Assembly: GCF_003596405.1 (NCBI RefSeq)
Contig: NZ_QYUR01000003.1
Coordinates: 186,001-250,000 of the forward strand
Direction: 5' to 3'
DNA from: Pseudomonas cavernicola
GTDB lineage: Bacteria; Pseudomonadota; Gammaproteobacteria; Pseudomonadales; Pseudomonadaceae
Length of the DNA stretch: 64,000 nucleotides
Part shown: one piece after another, positions 34,985 to 46,555 of the stretch
Position numbering within the stretch: the stretch's first letter is position 1
How the letters are laid out: the number at the start of each line of letters is the position of its first letter
Notes under the pieces: generated by a model
Database searches by the model: none
Seen by the model: only the letters and a program-made list of their open reading frames with translations
Told to the model about the DNA's origin: nothing
Made by a program: the position numbers and the translations under genes

Positions 34985-36973
34985 TCACTCCAGGCAGCGC
35001 TCTAGGAGCCCCACGGCGCTGGTCACTGGGGCTTCGCAGGTGCGGTTTCGGCACACATAGGCGGTGGCTTGCCCCGCGAGCGTATGCCGGCCCATGCCGA
35101 TGGGCACATCCTCGGCAAAGGCCAGCACGCGTGCCGGCAGGTAGCGGCGCTGCAGGCTCGCCACCAAGGTGCTGGCGGCGGAGCGTTCGCCAGCGATGAC
35201 GATGCCGATCGGGCCACGCTGTACGAAGTCCTGCGCCGCCAGGAGATGGGCGAAGCCGAAGGGATTTTGGGCGGCTGCGGCGCGGTACATCGCGAACACC
35301 TGCTCGGCACGCTCGCGGTAAAGCTCGCGGCCGGTTAGCTCGAAGAGCCGTAAGAAAGCGAACACGCTGGTCGAGGTGCCCGAGGGCCAGGCATTGTCGT
35401 GCGGCGAGCGTGGCCTGTGCACCAGCGGCTCGCCATCGCTGGGCGTGAAGTAGAGCCCGCCGTCCCAGAACTTCTCGAGGATCAGCTCGACCAGCTGCGT
35501 GGCGCGTTCGAGATAACGCTGATCGAAGCCGCACTCGTAGAGATCGAGCAACGCGTTGGCGAGGAAGGCGTAGTCCTCGAGGAAGCCTGGAACCTTGGCC
35601 GTGCCCTCGCGCCAAGCCCGATACAGGCCACCCTCGGGGGTCGAGAGGCGCTCCAGAATGAAATCGGCGGCGCGCCTCGCGGCGTCCAGGTGGCTCGCGG
35701 TTCCCGTCGCCTGGTAGGCGGCGCAGAGGCCCTGGATCATCAGCGCGTTCCAACTGGTGAGGATGTTCTCGTCGCGCCCCGGACGAGTGCGCTGGGCTCG
35801 CGCCGCCAACAGCTTGTCGCGCAAGCCCGCCAGTTGCGCTTCCTCCGCCGCATCCAGTGCGGTTGGGCGGTACAGCACCGTGGTGCCATGCTCGAAGTTG
35901 CCGGTGGCGCTCACGCCGTAGGCCCGACAGGCCAGCGCGGCGTCCGCGTCGCCGAGGACGGCCTCCACCTGCGCGGGTGTCCACACATAGAATTTGCCTT
36001 CTTCACCCTCACTGTCGGCGTCCTCGCTGGCGTAGAAGCCGCCCTCGGGGTGCGTCATGTCACGCAGGGTGTAGTCGATCGTCTCCTCGAATACGCGCCG
36101 CCAGGCAAGCTTGCCGGTCGCGCGATAGGCGTCGGCATAGAGCTTCACGAGCTGGCCGTTGTCGTAGAGCATCTTTTCGAAATGGGGCACGGCCCAGCGC
36201 TCATCCACGCAGTAGCGGGCGAAGCCGCCGCCCAGGTGATCGTAGAGCCCACCGGCCGCCATGCGATCGAGGGTCAGCTCCAGGGAGCGCAGCAAGTCCG
36301 GCTCGTGTAGGCGCTGATAGAGGCGCAGGACGAGATCATGGCAGGCCGGGTTGGGGAACTTCGGGGCTTTGCCCAGTCCACCGTGCACGCGGTCGGTGTT
36401 CTTGGCAAACAGCCGAGCGGCGGCGGCCGGCTGATCTTGCTCCGGCGGCGTCTCGCCCTCCAGCATTAGCGTCTCCATGACGCGGTAACCCTGAAGGAAC
36501 TGCTCGACGTTCTGCCGCAGCGCCGCGCGGTTGTTCTGCCAGGCCTCGCTCAGACCGCGCAGGAGCTGGGTGAATCCAGGCCTGCCATAGCCCTCCTGCG
36601 GCGGGAAGTAGGTGCCGCCGAAGAACGGCTCGCGCTGTGGGGTGAGGAACACCGTCAGCGGCCAGCCGCCGCCCTGCCCCAGCATCTGCACGACCTTTTG
36701 ATAGATGTCGTCGAGATCGGGCCGCTCCTGGCGGTCGACTTTGATGTTGATGAAGCGCTCGTTCATCAGGCGCGCGACCTCCGGGTTCTCGAACGACTCG
36801 TGAGCCATCACGTGACACCAGTGGCAGGCGGCATAACCCAGCGACAGGTGGATGGGCTTGTCCTCGTCGCGCGCGCGGCGGAACGCCTCCTCACCCCATG
36901 GGTACCAATCGACGGGGTTCTGTGCGTGTTGCCGTAGATAGGGCGAGGTTTCTTTGGCAAGTCGATTGCTCAT
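34985..36973 (-). CDS. DUF255 thioredoxin-fold/glucanase-like protein (YyaL/SPATA20 type)
   Basis: A 662-residue protein. The N-terminal ~170 residues are a thioredoxin-like domain with [20 protein letters not shown] and a CHWCHVM active-site motif (Cys50 and Cys53). The remainder is an (alpha/alpha)6-barrel related to N-acylglucosamine epimerase/cellobiose epimerase folds ([58 protein letters not shown]). The exact activity is unknown. It begins 24 bases after the SufT-like gene and is most simply the last gene of the suf operon. Its redox CxxC might serve Fe-S or disulfide chemistry (inference). Confidence 0.85.
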   Translation of the reverse strand: MSNRLAKETSPYLRQHAQNPVDWYPWGEEAFRRARDEDKPIHLSLGYAACHWCHVMAHESFENPEVARLMNERFINIKVDRQERPDLDDIYQKVVQMLGQGGGWPLTVFLTPQREPFFGGTYFPPQEGYGRPGFTQLLRGLSEAWQNNRAALRQNVEQFLQGYRVMETLMLEGETPPEQDQPAAAARLFAKNTDRVHGGLGKAPKFPNPACHDLVLRLYQRLHEPDLLRSLELTLDRMAAGGLYDHLGGGFARYCVDERWAVPHFEKMLYDNGQLVKLYADAYRATGKLAWRRVFEETIDYTLRDMTHPEGGFYASEDADSEGEEGKFYVWTPAQVEAVLGDADAALACRAYGVSATGNFEHGTTVLYRPTALDAAEEAQLAGLRDKLLAARAQRTRPGRDENILTSWNALMIQGLCAAYQATGTASHLDAARRAADFILERLSTPEGGLYRAWREGTAKVPGFLEDYAFLANALLDLYECGFDQRYLERATQLVELILEKFWDGGLYFTPSDGEPLVHRPRSPHDNAWPSGTSTSVFAFLRLFELTGRELYRERAEQVFAMYRAAAAQNPFGFAHLLAAQDFVQRGPIGIVIAGERSAASTLVASLQRRYLPARVLAFAEDVPIGMGRHTLAGQATAYVCRNRTCEAPVTSAVGLLERCLE

Positions 36974-36997
36974 CGCTGGCTCCTCACAATTGGTTCT

Positions 36998-37831
36998 TCA
37001 CAACAGACCAAGCTGCAGGCGGGCTGCTTCGGACATGCGGCTTTGATCCCAGGGTGGCTCCCAGACGATCTCGACCTCGACCTCGGTGACGCCGGGGATC
37101 GTCTGGACCTTGGCCCGCGCCTCCTCCTTGAGCACGTCGCCCATCCCGCAACCGGGCGCGGTCATGGACATCTTGATCTCGACTCGCTGGCCGCCGCCTT
37201 CGAGCGGCTGAGTTTGGCATTGGTAGATCAGCCCGAGGTCGACCACGTTGACCGGAATCTCCGGGTCATAAACGGTTCGGAGCATGTCGAGCACCTGGCC
37301 TAGATTAAAGGCTGCGGCCGCCTCTGGTTGACTGCCCGCCTGGGGTACTGCCAGACCCAGGGCGTCGGCATCGCTGGCGGCAATCCGCGCGAGCTGGCCC
37401 CTGGCGGTCTTGACCGTAAAGCTGCCGCCGAGCGCCTGGGTCACGACGACGCGCTCACCCCACGCCAGTTGCACATTCTCCCCACGCGGAATCAGGGTGG
37501 CCGCGCAGTCTCGCGTGAGTTCGATCAGATGGGCGCGGCCTGGCTGGTTCGGGTTGTCATACTTGAAGCCGGCGCCGCGCAGTTCGTGCACGAAGTCGAT
37601 GAACAGGCCATCGGCTCGCCGCGCGCTGGCGGGATCGAGCAACAGGGTGATGCCGGCCGTTTCGACGACGACATCCTCCTTGGCGCCAGGCTCGAAGAGG
37701 AACTCATGCTCGAAGCGCTGATTGATCTTGAGCCGCAGCCAGACCCCACCACCTTCGGCCAGGGCGTCGCACAAGGTTCGCTGCGCCGCGTCGCTGAGGC
37801 GAATGCTGGGGATAGGCTGATCAAGTGCCAT
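36998..37831 (-). CDS. sufT: Three-part SufT-like Fe-S assembly protein (HesB-like + SufT + DUF59)
   Basis: A 277-residue protein with three recognisable parts. Residues about 8-105 resemble an A-type carrier (IscA/HesB): VWLRLKINQRFEHEFLFEPG, then DFVHELRGAGFKYDNPN. The conserved cysteines, including the C-terminal CGC, are missing. Residues about 110-160 match the SufT N-terminal segment (VVVTQALGGSFTVKTARGQL, then ARIAASDADALGL). Residues about 175-265 are the MIP18/DUF59 domain, with VYDPEIPVNVVDLGLIYQ and the TAPGCGMGD cysteine motif. SufT-type proteins help mature Fe-S proteins. The gene follows sufU by 3 bases. The fused, cysteine-less carrier part is unusual. Confidence 0.82.
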   Translation of the reverse strand: MALDQPIPSIRLSDAAQRTLCDALAEGGGVWLRLKINQRFEHEFLFEPGAKEDVVVETAGITLLLDPASARRADGLFIDFVHELRGAGFKYDNPNQPGRAHLIELTRDCAATLIPRGENVQLAWGERVVVTQALGGSFTVKTARGQLARIAASDADALGLAVPQAGSQPEAAAAFNLGQVLDMLRTVYDPEIPVNVVDLGLIYQCQTQPLEGGGQRVEIKMSMTAPGCGMGDVLKEEARAKVQTIPGVTEVEVEIVWEPPWDQSRMSEAARLQLGLL

Positions 37832-37834
37832 GGC

Positions 37835-38293
37835 TTACTCCGTCGAGACTTGTGAACCGCCCCCTTCGAGGGCGCTGCGCAGTGTGTGCCAGGCCAGGGT
37901 GGCGCACTTGACCCGCACCGGAAACTCCCAGACCCCCGAAAGCACCGCGAGCTTGCCGAGCTCTGCGGCTGTCACCTTGGCGTTCGGCCCCTCGGTCAGC
38001 AGCGAATGCACGCGGGCAAAGAGCGCCAGCGCCTCCTCTTGCTTTTTTCCCTTGACCGCCAGGGTCATCAACGAAGCCGAAGCCTGGGAAATGGCGCAGC
38101 CGACCCCCTGGAAGGCAATGTCTTCGATCACGCCGTCCGCGAGATTGATATAGATCCTGAGCTGATCGCCGCACAGCGGATTGAAACCCTCCGCCGTGCG
38201 GGTAGCGCCCTCGATCGGGCGGAAATTGCGCGGCCGCTTGCCGTGGTCGATAACCACGTCCTGGTAAAGGTCGCGCAGCTCATCGCTGCTCAT
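37835..38293 (-). CDS. sufU: SufU-type Fe-S scaffold / sulfur acceptor
   Basis: A 152-residue IscU-like protein of the SufU type. The three conserved cysteines and the aspartate are present: NPLCGDQ (Cys41, Asp43), GVGCAISQAS (Cys66) and VRVKCATLAW (Cys130). The long loop KGKKQEEALALFARVHSLLT with EGPNAK between them is typical of SufU rather than IscU. SufU receives sulfur from SufS by Zn-ligand swapping in Gram-positives. The start overlaps the sufS stop by 4 bases. Confidence 0.92.
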   Translation of the reverse strand: MSSDELRDLYQDVVIDHGKRPRNFRPIEGATRTAEGFNPLCGDQLRIYINLADGVIEDIAFQGVGCAISQASASLMTLAVKGKKQEEALALFARVHSLLTEGPNAKVTAAELGKLAVLSGVWEFPVRVKCATLAWHTLRSALEGGGSQVSTE

Positions 38294-39564
38294 CGGAACA
38301 CCTCCTGGACCTTGGCCAGACCGGCCACCAGCGCATCGATGTCTTGTTCCGTGCTGTAGCAGCCGAGCGAGGCGCGGGCCGTGGCGGCCAGGCCGAATCG
38401 CTGCATCAGGGGCTGGGCGCAGTGGTGCCCGGTGCGGATCGCGACCCCCTCACGGTCGAGGATGGTGCCTATATCGTGTGGATGAATCCCATCGAGGACG
38501 AACGAGATGACGCTGACTTTGTCCTTCGCGGTGCCGATCAGCCTAAGCCCGGGCACCGCCGCGAGCGCCTTCAGCGCGTAGGCCAGCACAGTCTGTTCGT
38601 GGGCGGCGATGGCCTCTGGCCCCAACTCGTCGAGGAAGTCGATCGCCGCGCCGAGCCCAATCGCTCCGGCCATGTTCGGCGTACCCGCTTCGAACCTATA
38701 CGGCGGCTTGTTGTAGACGGTCTTCTCGAAGCTGACCGAGAGGATCATGTCGCCACCGCCCTGGTAGGGCGGCATCTCTTCGAGCAGCTCGCGGCGGCCA
38801 TAGAGCACGCCGATGCCGGTGGGGCCGTACATCTTGTGGCCCGACAGGGCATAGAAGTCGCAACCCAGCGCGCGTACGTCGACCTTCAGGTGCGGGGCTG
38901 CCTGGGCGCCATCGACCAGCACGCGCGCACCTCGGCCGTGGGCGAGTTCGACGATGCGCTGGATCGGATTGATGGTGCCGAGCACATTCGAGACGTGGGT
39001 GACGGCCACCAGCCGGGTCTTAGGCCCGATCAGCCGTTCCAGTTCATCGAGGCGGAGTTCGCCAGTGTCGTCGATGGGGACTACCCGCAGCTGGGCCCCG
39101 GTTTGTTCACAGAGCATCTGCCAGGGCACGATGTTCGAGTGGTGCTCCATGGCGCTAATGAGCACCTCGTCGCCCGCGCGGACATGAACCTTGCCATAGG
39201 TTTGCGCCACCAGATTGACCGCCTCGGTCGTACCGCGGACGAAGACGATCTCCTCGGCGTGCTCGGCATTGAGGAAGCCCTGGACCTTGGCCCGAGCCTT
39301 CTCGTACTCCTCGGTGGCGCGCACGGAGAGGTAATGCACGCCACGGTGCACGTTGGCGTTCTCTTTCAAGAAGAAGCGCGACATCGCCTCGATGACCGCC
39401 TGCGGTTTCTGGCTCGTCGCGGCGCTGTCGAGGTAAATCAGCGGCTTGCCATAGATCGTCTCCGCGAGGATCGGGAACGCCTGGCGCACGCGCTCGACGT
39501 CGTAGCCTGCCGCAAGGTCGAGCTGTTTCGGTAGTGCCTGAAGGCTGCTTTCGAGGTCACTCAT
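38290..39564 (-). CDS. sufS: Cysteine desulfurase SufS
   Basis: A 424-residue PLP-dependent desulfurase of group II. The PLP lysine is in YALSGHKMYGPTGIGVLYG. The catalytic cysteine is in IRTGHHCAQPLMQRF. The N-terminus has YLDSAATSQKPQAVIEAM and NVHRGVHYLSVRATE. It extracts sulfane sulfur from cysteine and passes it to SufU. It overlaps sufD upstream and sufU downstream by 4 bases each. Confidence 0.95.
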   Translation of the reverse strand: MSDLESSLQALPKQLDLAAGYDVERVRQAFPILAETIYGKPLIYLDSAATSQKPQAVIEAMSRFFLKENANVHRGVHYLSVRATEEYEKARAKVQGFLNAEHAEEIVFVRGTTEAVNLVAQTYGKVHVRAGDEVLISAMEHHSNIVPWQMLCEQTGAQLRVVPIDDTGELRLDELERLIGPKTRLVAVTHVSNVLGTINPIQRIVELAHGRGARVLVDGAQAAPHLKVDVRALGCDFYALSGHKMYGPTGIGVLYGRRELLEEMPPYQGGGDMILSVSFEKTVYNKPPYRFEAGTPNMAGAIGLGAAIDFLDELGPEAIAAHEQTVLAYALKALAAVPGLRLIGTAKDKVSVISFVLDGIHPHDIGTILDREGVAIRTGHHCAQPLMQRFGLAATARASLGCYSTEQDIDALVAGLAKVQEVFR

Positions 39565-40876
39565 GCCACCACCTCCACGCCTCGTAACTGCGCGGCGACC
39601 AGTCGCTCCACATGGGCCCGCAGCGGCGCCAGGCGAATGAGCTCCAGCATCTCGCTGACGAACGCGTAGGTCAGCAGAGACCGCGCCGCCGCCAGGGGAA
39701 TCCCTCGCGAGCGCAGGTAGAAAATAGCCTGCTCATCGATTTGGCCGACGGCGGCGCCGTGGGCGCACTTGACGTCATCGGCGAAGATCTCCAGCCGTGG
39801 CTGGGTGTTGGCCTGGGCCAACTCCGACAACAAGAGATTCTTGTTGGTCTGGCTGGCATCCGTCTTCATCGCGCCAGGGCGCACTATGATCCGCCCGTCG
39901 AAGACCCCGTGCCCGCGATCATCGATCACGCCCTTGTAGAGTTCGCGGCTGGTGCAGCGCGGCGCCGCGTGCTCGATGGTCGTCTGGTTGTCGAGGTGCT
40001 GCTCGCCCCGAGGCAGATACAGGCCGTTCAGGGCGACCTCCGCGCCGGAGCCCTCGAGCACGACCCGTACCTCCTGCCGCGCGAGCGCCGCGCCGAGTGC
40101 CGACGAGTGCGCGGCACAGTGACTGCCCTGGGCCTGGCGCACGCTGAGCAGCGCGACATGGAACGCCGCCGTGCTCTCGTTCTGCACCTTGTAATGCTCG
40201 AGTACCGCGCCCGCGTCGAGCACGACCTCGGTGACGGCATTGCTGAGGTAGACCTCACCTTCGCTGCCGACGTGGCTTTCTACTATTGTCACGCGGCTCC
40301 CGGCCCCCACCAGCACCAAGGCGCGCGAATGCGACACCAGCGGCGTGGCGCCTGCGGTCGAGAGGAATACCAGGTGGATTGGTTCGGCAACCGTCGTGTG
40401 CGCTGGGACCTGCACGAACGCCCCGTCCTCGGCGAGGGCCGCATTGAGCGCCGCGAAGGCCTGCGGCTGCGCCCGGAACGAATGCGCGAGCACGGGTTCG
40501 AAGGCCCCGCTGCCCGCGCGGAGCAGCGCAGACAGGTTGCTCACCCGAGTACCTTGAGGCAGCCCCTTGAGCGCCGATAGCTCAGCGGCGAAATAGCCAT
40601 TGACGAAGACCAGCCGCGGGCCACCGTAGTCGCCGGCGAGCTGCTCGACGTACGCGGCCGACAGCCATTGGCTCGCGCCCGGCTCGGCCGGTTGGAAAGG
40701 GATCTCCAAGATGGGCGCGACTCGCGTGTACTTCCACGCCTCGTCCTTTGCCGTGGGAAAGCCGTGCTCGGCCACCCACTGGAACGCCGCGCGGCGCAAC
40801 TCATGCAGCCAGGTGGGATACCGGCCGTTGGTTTTGGGCTCAAGTCGCGCGAGAAACTCCACGCTCGCCGCGGTGT

Positions 40877-40880
<4 letters not shown>
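39561..40880 (-). CDS. sufD: Fe-S assembly protein SufD
   Basis: A 439-residue SufD. The beta-helix core carries [23 protein letters not shown] repeats (here [20 protein letters not shown]). The C-terminal family signature runs [20 protein letters not shown], then [20 protein letters not shown] and [20 protein letters not shown]. It forms the SufBC2D scaffold with SufB and SufC. The start overlaps the sufC stop (ATGA). Confidence 0.93.
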
Positions 40881-41641
<761 letters not shown>

Positions 41642-41659
41642 GCTCCCACCTCCGGCCTC

Positions 41660-41749
41660 AGAGCTTGTGAAAAAATCGAGCGCCGTAGCGAGGCCGTCAC
41701 CAGGCGTCTGGAGGCGGCCGCAGTAGGCAGGAGTTTTTTTCACAGGCTC

Positions 41750-41750
<1 letters not shown>
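41660..41750. mobile_element. 91-bp MITE-like insertion between sufB and sufC
   Basis: The ends AGAGCTTGTGAAAAAA (41660-41675) and, in reverse complement, AGAGCCTGTGAAAAAA (41735-41750) match at 15 of 16 positions. The interior is GC-rich and non-coding. The right end falls on the last base of the sufB stop codon. Elsewhere in this operon genes overlap by 4 bases or lie 3-24 bases apart, so this 108-base gap is best explained by insertion. Confidence 0.7.
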
Positions 41751-43198
<1,448 letters not shown>

Positions 43199-43571
43199 CG
43201 CTTCCTCCTAACGCTTCCATCACCATCACCTAACGCTGCGCATGCGGATCCTGCCCGCGCGAACTCACTCGAGTGCTCGACGAGGTATCGACAACCTCTG
43301 GCAGAGTGTTGCGCCGAGCGGTCTTGGCGGTGGCTGACATCGTCCGCCCCTGCTCCTAACCGCTTTCTCGTCGGACGACTCAGTAGGTTTAACTATACTC
43401 CATCCGATGATTTAGCAAGTATGTTCTTTGCAAAGTACATATAGTCTTTAAATTCAATAAGTTGGAGTTTGATCTGTTTGAATTAGCTGTTGCAACACAT
43501 TCTTCGACAAGCGTAAAACTCACAGGCTTGCGGGTGGGCTTCGCCTTTGAGTTCGTCCCACTTGCGGCCCA
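43199..43571. promoter_or_regulatory. Leader and promoter region of the suf operon
   Basis: 373 bases between sufB and the Rieske gene. The part nearest sufB is GC-rich leader. The part at 43380-43470 is markedly AT-rich. On the minus strand, TTGCTA near 43415 and TATAGT near 43394 could form a sigma-70-like pair with a short (15-16 base) spacer. The palindrome at 43420-43441 lies immediately upstream of that -35. Confidence 0.45.
43420..43441. promoter_or_regulatory. Candidate SufR operator upstream of sufB
   Basis: A 22-bp near-perfect palindrome: half-site TATGT-N-CTTTG followed by CAAAG-N-ACATA, only the single position N breaking the symmetry. The core on the minus strand is ACTTTGCAAAG, sharing ACTTT-N2-AAAG with the site at 43980 next to the regulator gene. 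It overlaps or adjoins the predicted suf promoter. Confidence 0.6.
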
Positions 43572-43886
43572 TCAATCCACCGACTGCCGCACCAGGATAT
43601 CGTCGCCGTCCACCTGAACCTCGAACTGCTCGACTCGATACGCCGGTTCCGTGAGGCACTCGCCGCTGGTCACATCGAACTCGTAGGCGTGCATGGGGCA
43701 AGTCACCACGCAGCCGCAGAGGGTTCCCTCGCCCAGCGGTCCGTCCTCATGGGGGCAAGTGTTGTGGATGGCGAAGTACTCGCCGTCCACGTTGAACAGT
43801 GCGACGGGCGTTCCGCCCAGGTACACCGTCTTGCCGGTACCCGCTTCGATGTCGCCAACACGTGCGACCTTGACGAACTCACTCAT
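43572..43886 (-). CDS. Rieske-type [2Fe-2S] ferredoxin
   Basis: A 104-residue Rieske protein. The ligands are visible: CPH (Cys44, His46) and CPMH (Cys63, His66), spaced as in oxygenase-type Rieske ferredoxins. EYFAIHNTCPHEDGPLGEG precedes and HAYEFDVTSGECLTEPAYRV follows. Such proteins carry electrons to ring-hydroxylating oxygenases or nitrite-reductase-like partners, but none is adjacent. It is codirectional with suf, 373 bases upstream, and divergent from the SufR-type gene, so it may share that regulator. Confidence 0.9.
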   Translation of the reverse strand: MSEFVKVARVGDIEAGTGKTVYLGGTPVALFNVDGEYFAIHNTCPHEDGPLGEGTLCGCVVTCPMHAYEFDVTSGECLTEPAYRVEQFEVQVDGDDILVRQSVD

Positions 43887-43979
43887 GGCGCCACTCCAGG
43901 GTGCGGCCGACGCAACTAGCAGAACGCTAAGCCGCTAAATTCAACAGCTAGACGGTTGCCCCTCGATTGTCAATAATGA

Positions 43980-43991
43980 ACTTTCTAAAGT
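43980..43991. promoter_or_regulatory. Candidate SufR operator at the regulator gene
   Basis: ACTTTCTAAAGT is a palindrome except for its central two bases. It lies 18 bases upstream of the sufR start and about 95 bases upstream of the Rieske start, in a position to control both. The core matches the larger site at 43420-43441. Confidence 0.5.
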
Positions 43992-44008
43992 ATGGAAAGG
44001 AAACCAGC

Positions 44009-44695
44009 ATGCGCATTCCCAGCAAGAGCTCCGAGGCTCCGGGTTCCGGTCGGGATCGTGTTCTCTTCCTGCTCAAGAGGGATGGGCCTCAAGCCACAGC
44101 GCGGGTAGCGGAACAGTTGAGCGTGACGGCTATGGCCGTGCGGCAGCACCTTTCGGTGCTCTATGCAGAGGGGTTGGTCGACTTCACCGACGAGCAGCGC
44201 AAGATTGGACGCCCCGCACGCGTCTGGCGGCTGACGCCCAAGGCCTATGCCCGATTCCCGGATCACCACGCAGGGCTGGCGGTCGACATGCTGCAAGTAG
44301 TGCAGAGCGCCTATGGCGAAGAAGGCCTGGAGCGCCTGACCGACGGCTGGACGCGCAAGCAGGTGGCCGCCTATCGCACACAGATGCCCCATCAGGACAT
44401 GCCACTCGACCAGCGCGTGGCCGCCCTTGTGAGGATACGCTGCGAAGAAGGCTTCATGGCCGAGAGCAGATCAGCCCAGGATGGAACGATTGAACTGGTG
44501 GAGAACCACTGCGCGATCGCCAAGGCAGCGCACTTCTGCACCAAGCTCTGCGGTGGCGAGCTGAGGCTTTTCCGTGAGGTGCTTGGTGAAGGCGTCACAG
44601 TCGAGCGCGTCGAGCACTTCCTCGCTGGCGACCGTCGCTGTACTTACCGCATCCTCGAAACCCCAGGCCTACCCGGGCCAAGCGCCGGCCAATAA
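44009..44695 (+). CDS. sufR: SufR-type Fe-S-sensing transcriptional regulator
   Basis: A 228-residue regulator. The N-terminal winged helix (residues about 15-75) has DRVLFLLKRDGPQATARVAE, QLSVTAMAVRQHLSVLYAEG and KIGRPARVWRLT. The C-terminal sensor domain has Cys145, Cys168, Cys177, Cys181 and Cys211 (VENHCAIAKAAHFCTKLCGG, then DRRCTYRI), suitable for an Fe-S cluster as in SufR. In cyanobacteria and actinobacteria SufR represses suf when its cluster is intact. The ATG at 44009 has AAAGGAA upstream; earlier in-frame ATGs overlap the palindrome and are less likely. Divergence from the Rieske/suf genes supports local control. Confidence 0.83.
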   Translation: MRIPSKSSEAPGSGRDRVLFLLKRDGPQATARVAEQLSVTAMAVRQHLSVLYAEGLVDFTDEQRKIGRPARVWRLTPKAYARFPDHHAGLAVDMLQVVQSAYGEEGLERLTDGWTRKQVAAYRTQMPHQDMPLDQRVAALVRIRCEEGFMAESRSAQDGTIELVENHCAIAKAAHFCTKLCGGELRLFREVLGEGVTVERVEHFLAGDRRCTYRILETPGLPGPSAGQ

Positions 44696-45000
44696 TCGTC
44701 TGTGCTGTGCGCGCCAGAATCGACGGGCGCCGCAATGCTCTGTGCTAATCACATCCACTTCCGATCGGGCTTTCACCTCCCACCAGGTCCGTTTAGCTTT
44801 TAGCCCTGCTCCAGATTCGCCAGGTTTCGATCGCCGAGACTTGCGGACAGCGGCAGTAGGCTAAGCTTTTGGCAGCGAGCCCTGGCGTCGGCACAAGAAA
44901 GTATCCAGTCACGGATTCCTCCCCTGGATCTCATCCCGCCCGATACATCCGCCGCAAAGCATTTGGCTATGTCCTAGTTATGCGCTGGGCTGTAGCTTTT
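44696..45000. other. Intergenic stretch, no gene seen
   Basis: I see no supported gene or terminator with a T tract in these ~300 bases. Short open frames here are not protein-like. Confidence 0.4.
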
Positions 45001-45067
45001 TGTAGGAGCGAGCATCGCGAGCGAAAGCAGCAACGCAAAGGCTTCGCTCGCGATGCTCGCTCCTACA
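45001..45067. repeat. REP-type palindrome (TGTAGGAGCGAGC family)
   Basis: A perfect 25-bp inverted repeat: arms 45001-45025 (beginning TGTAGGAGCGAGCATCGCGA) and 45043-45067, with a 17-base spacer. The TGTAGGAGCG...CGCTCCTACA design is a well-known Pseudomonas intergenic repeat type. It can form a strong hairpin. Confidence 0.85.
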
Positions 45068-45120
45068 GGTTCTACGCAGCAACCGCTAACCCAGCCTACA
45101 GATCACGCTAGGTATACGAA

Positions 45121-45145
45121 TTAACCAGACGGGCCACTAGTACAG
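45121..45145. repeat. Solo end related to the 17234-17408 MITE
   Basis: AATTAACCAGACGGGCCACT plus AGTAC matches the right end of the element at 17384-17405 in about 21 of 25 positions. No partner end was found within a few hundred bases, so this is probably a degraded or solo end. Confidence 0.4.
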
Positions 45146-45174
45146 AGCTAAACATTTCGCGCAGGACTGACGTG

Positions 45175-46548
45175 ATGACCGAGCCCCTCCTCAGCTTCGA
45201 AGAACTCAAGCGCGCCGCTGCCGCCGGCGAGATCGACACTGTGCTCGCCTGCATGGTCGATATGCAGGGACGGCTGGTCGGCAAGCGGTTCCAGGTCGAG
45301 TTTTTCATCGACAGCGGCCATGAAGAAACCCACTGCTGCAATTACCTGCTGGCCGACGACATCGACATGGAGCCGGTGCCGGGTTACGCCGCTGCCAGTT
45401 GGAGCAAAGGCTATGGCGACTTTGTGCTGAAACCCGACATGGCCACGTTGCGTCGCGTGCCGTGGCTGGAGTGCACGGCGCTGGTGCTCTGCGACGTGCT
45501 CGATCATCACCATAGACGGGACCTGCCGCACAGCCCGCGGGCGATCCTGAAAAAGCAGGTCGAGCGACTGCGCGAGCGCGGCTACAGCGGCATGTTCGCC
45601 TCTGAGCTGGAGTTCTATCTGTTCGACGAGAGTTATGAGGCAATCCACGAGCGGAACTACCACAACCCGAAGACGGCCGGCCACTACATCGAGGATTACA
45701 ACATCCTGCAGACCACCCGCGAGGAGCCGGTGCTGCGGGCAATCCGCAAGCATCTGCAGGCGTGCGGCATTCCAGTGGAAAACTCCAAGGGCGAATGGGG
45801 GCCGGGCCAGGAAGAGATCAACGTCCGGTATGCCGACGCCCTGACCATGGCCGACCGCCACGCCATCATCAAACATGCCTGCAAAGAGATCGCGCAGCTG
45901 CAAGGCAAGGCGATCACCTTCATGGCCAAGTGGCGCTATGACCTGGCCGGCTCCAGCGGCCATATTCACGCTTCGCTGTGGGATCTGACTGCAAATACGC
46001 CCTTGTTCTTCGAGCCGAAGTCTGAATTCGGTATGTCGGCACTGATGCGCTCCTGGGTCGCCGGCCTGCTCAAATACGCCAACGACATCACCTATTTTCT
46101 CGCGCCCTACATCAACTCGTACAAGCGCTTCCAGGCCGGTACCTTTGCGCCGACCCGGGCGGTGTGGAGTCGGGACAATCGCACTGCGGGCTTTCGTTTG
46201 TGTGCGGAGGGCAGCAAAGCCATCCGCATGGAGTGTCGCATCGGCGGCGCCGACCTTAATCCCTACCTGGCCTTCGCGGCGTTGATCGCCGCTGGCCTGG
46301 CCGGCATCGACGAGAAGCTCAGCCTCGCTGTGCCTTACGAGGGCGATGCCTACCTTGACGAGCAGTTGCCGGAAGTGTCGAAGACATTGCGCGATGCCAC
46401 CGCCGCGCTCAAGGCCTCGGCCATGTTGCGGCAGGCGTTCGGCGACGAAGTGATCGACCACTATGTGCACACCGCCAGCTGGGAACAGAGGGAATACGAC
46501 CGGCGGATAACCGACTGGGAACTGCGCCGCGGCTTTGAGCGCTATTGA
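45175..46548 (+). CDS. Glutamine-synthetase-family gamma-glutamyl-amine ligase
   Basis: A 457-residue protein of the GSIII-like/PuuA-type branch. Key segments are MFASELEFYLFDESYEAI (metal-binding Glu), NSKGEWGPGQEEINVRYADA, KWRYDLAGSSGHIHASLWDL (active-site His), YINSYKRFQAGTFAPTRAVW and MECRIGGADLNPYLAFAALI. Relatives join glutamate to putrescine, ethanolamine or isopropylamine with ATP. A GTG lies one codon upstream and is also possible. It is followed by aldehyde and alcohol dehydrogenase and permease genes, consistent with a gamma-glutamylated amine pathway. The substrate is not determined. Confidence 0.86.
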   Translation: MTEPLLSFEELKRAAAAGEIDTVLACMVDMQGRLVGKRFQVEFFIDSGHEETHCCNYLLADDIDMEPVPGYAAASWSKGYGDFVLKPDMATLRRVPWLECTALVLCDVLDHHHRRDLPHSPRAILKKQVERLRERGYSGMFASELEFYLFDESYEAIHERNYHNPKTAGHYIEDYNILQTTREEPVLRAIRKHLQACGIPVENSKGEWGPGQEEINVRYADALTMADRHAIIKHACKEIAQLQGKAITFMAKWRYDLAGSSGHIHASLWDLTANTPLFFEPKSEFGMSALMRSWVAGLLKYANDITYFLAPYINSYKRFQAGTFAPTRAVWSRDNRTAGFRLCAEGSKAIRMECRIGGADLNPYLAFAALIAAGLAGIDEKLSLAVPYEGDAYLDEQLPEVSKTLRDATAALKASAMLRQAFGDEVIDHYVHTASWEQREYDRRITDWELRRGFERY

Positions 46549-46555
46549 GAAACCT

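Noticed and set aside
38344..39534. Long plus-strand frame (396 codons) opposite sufS
   Set aside because: It is the exact antisense of a strongly recognised gene; the product is rich in His, Arg and Gly with no domain. Such antisense frames are common in high-GC DNA.
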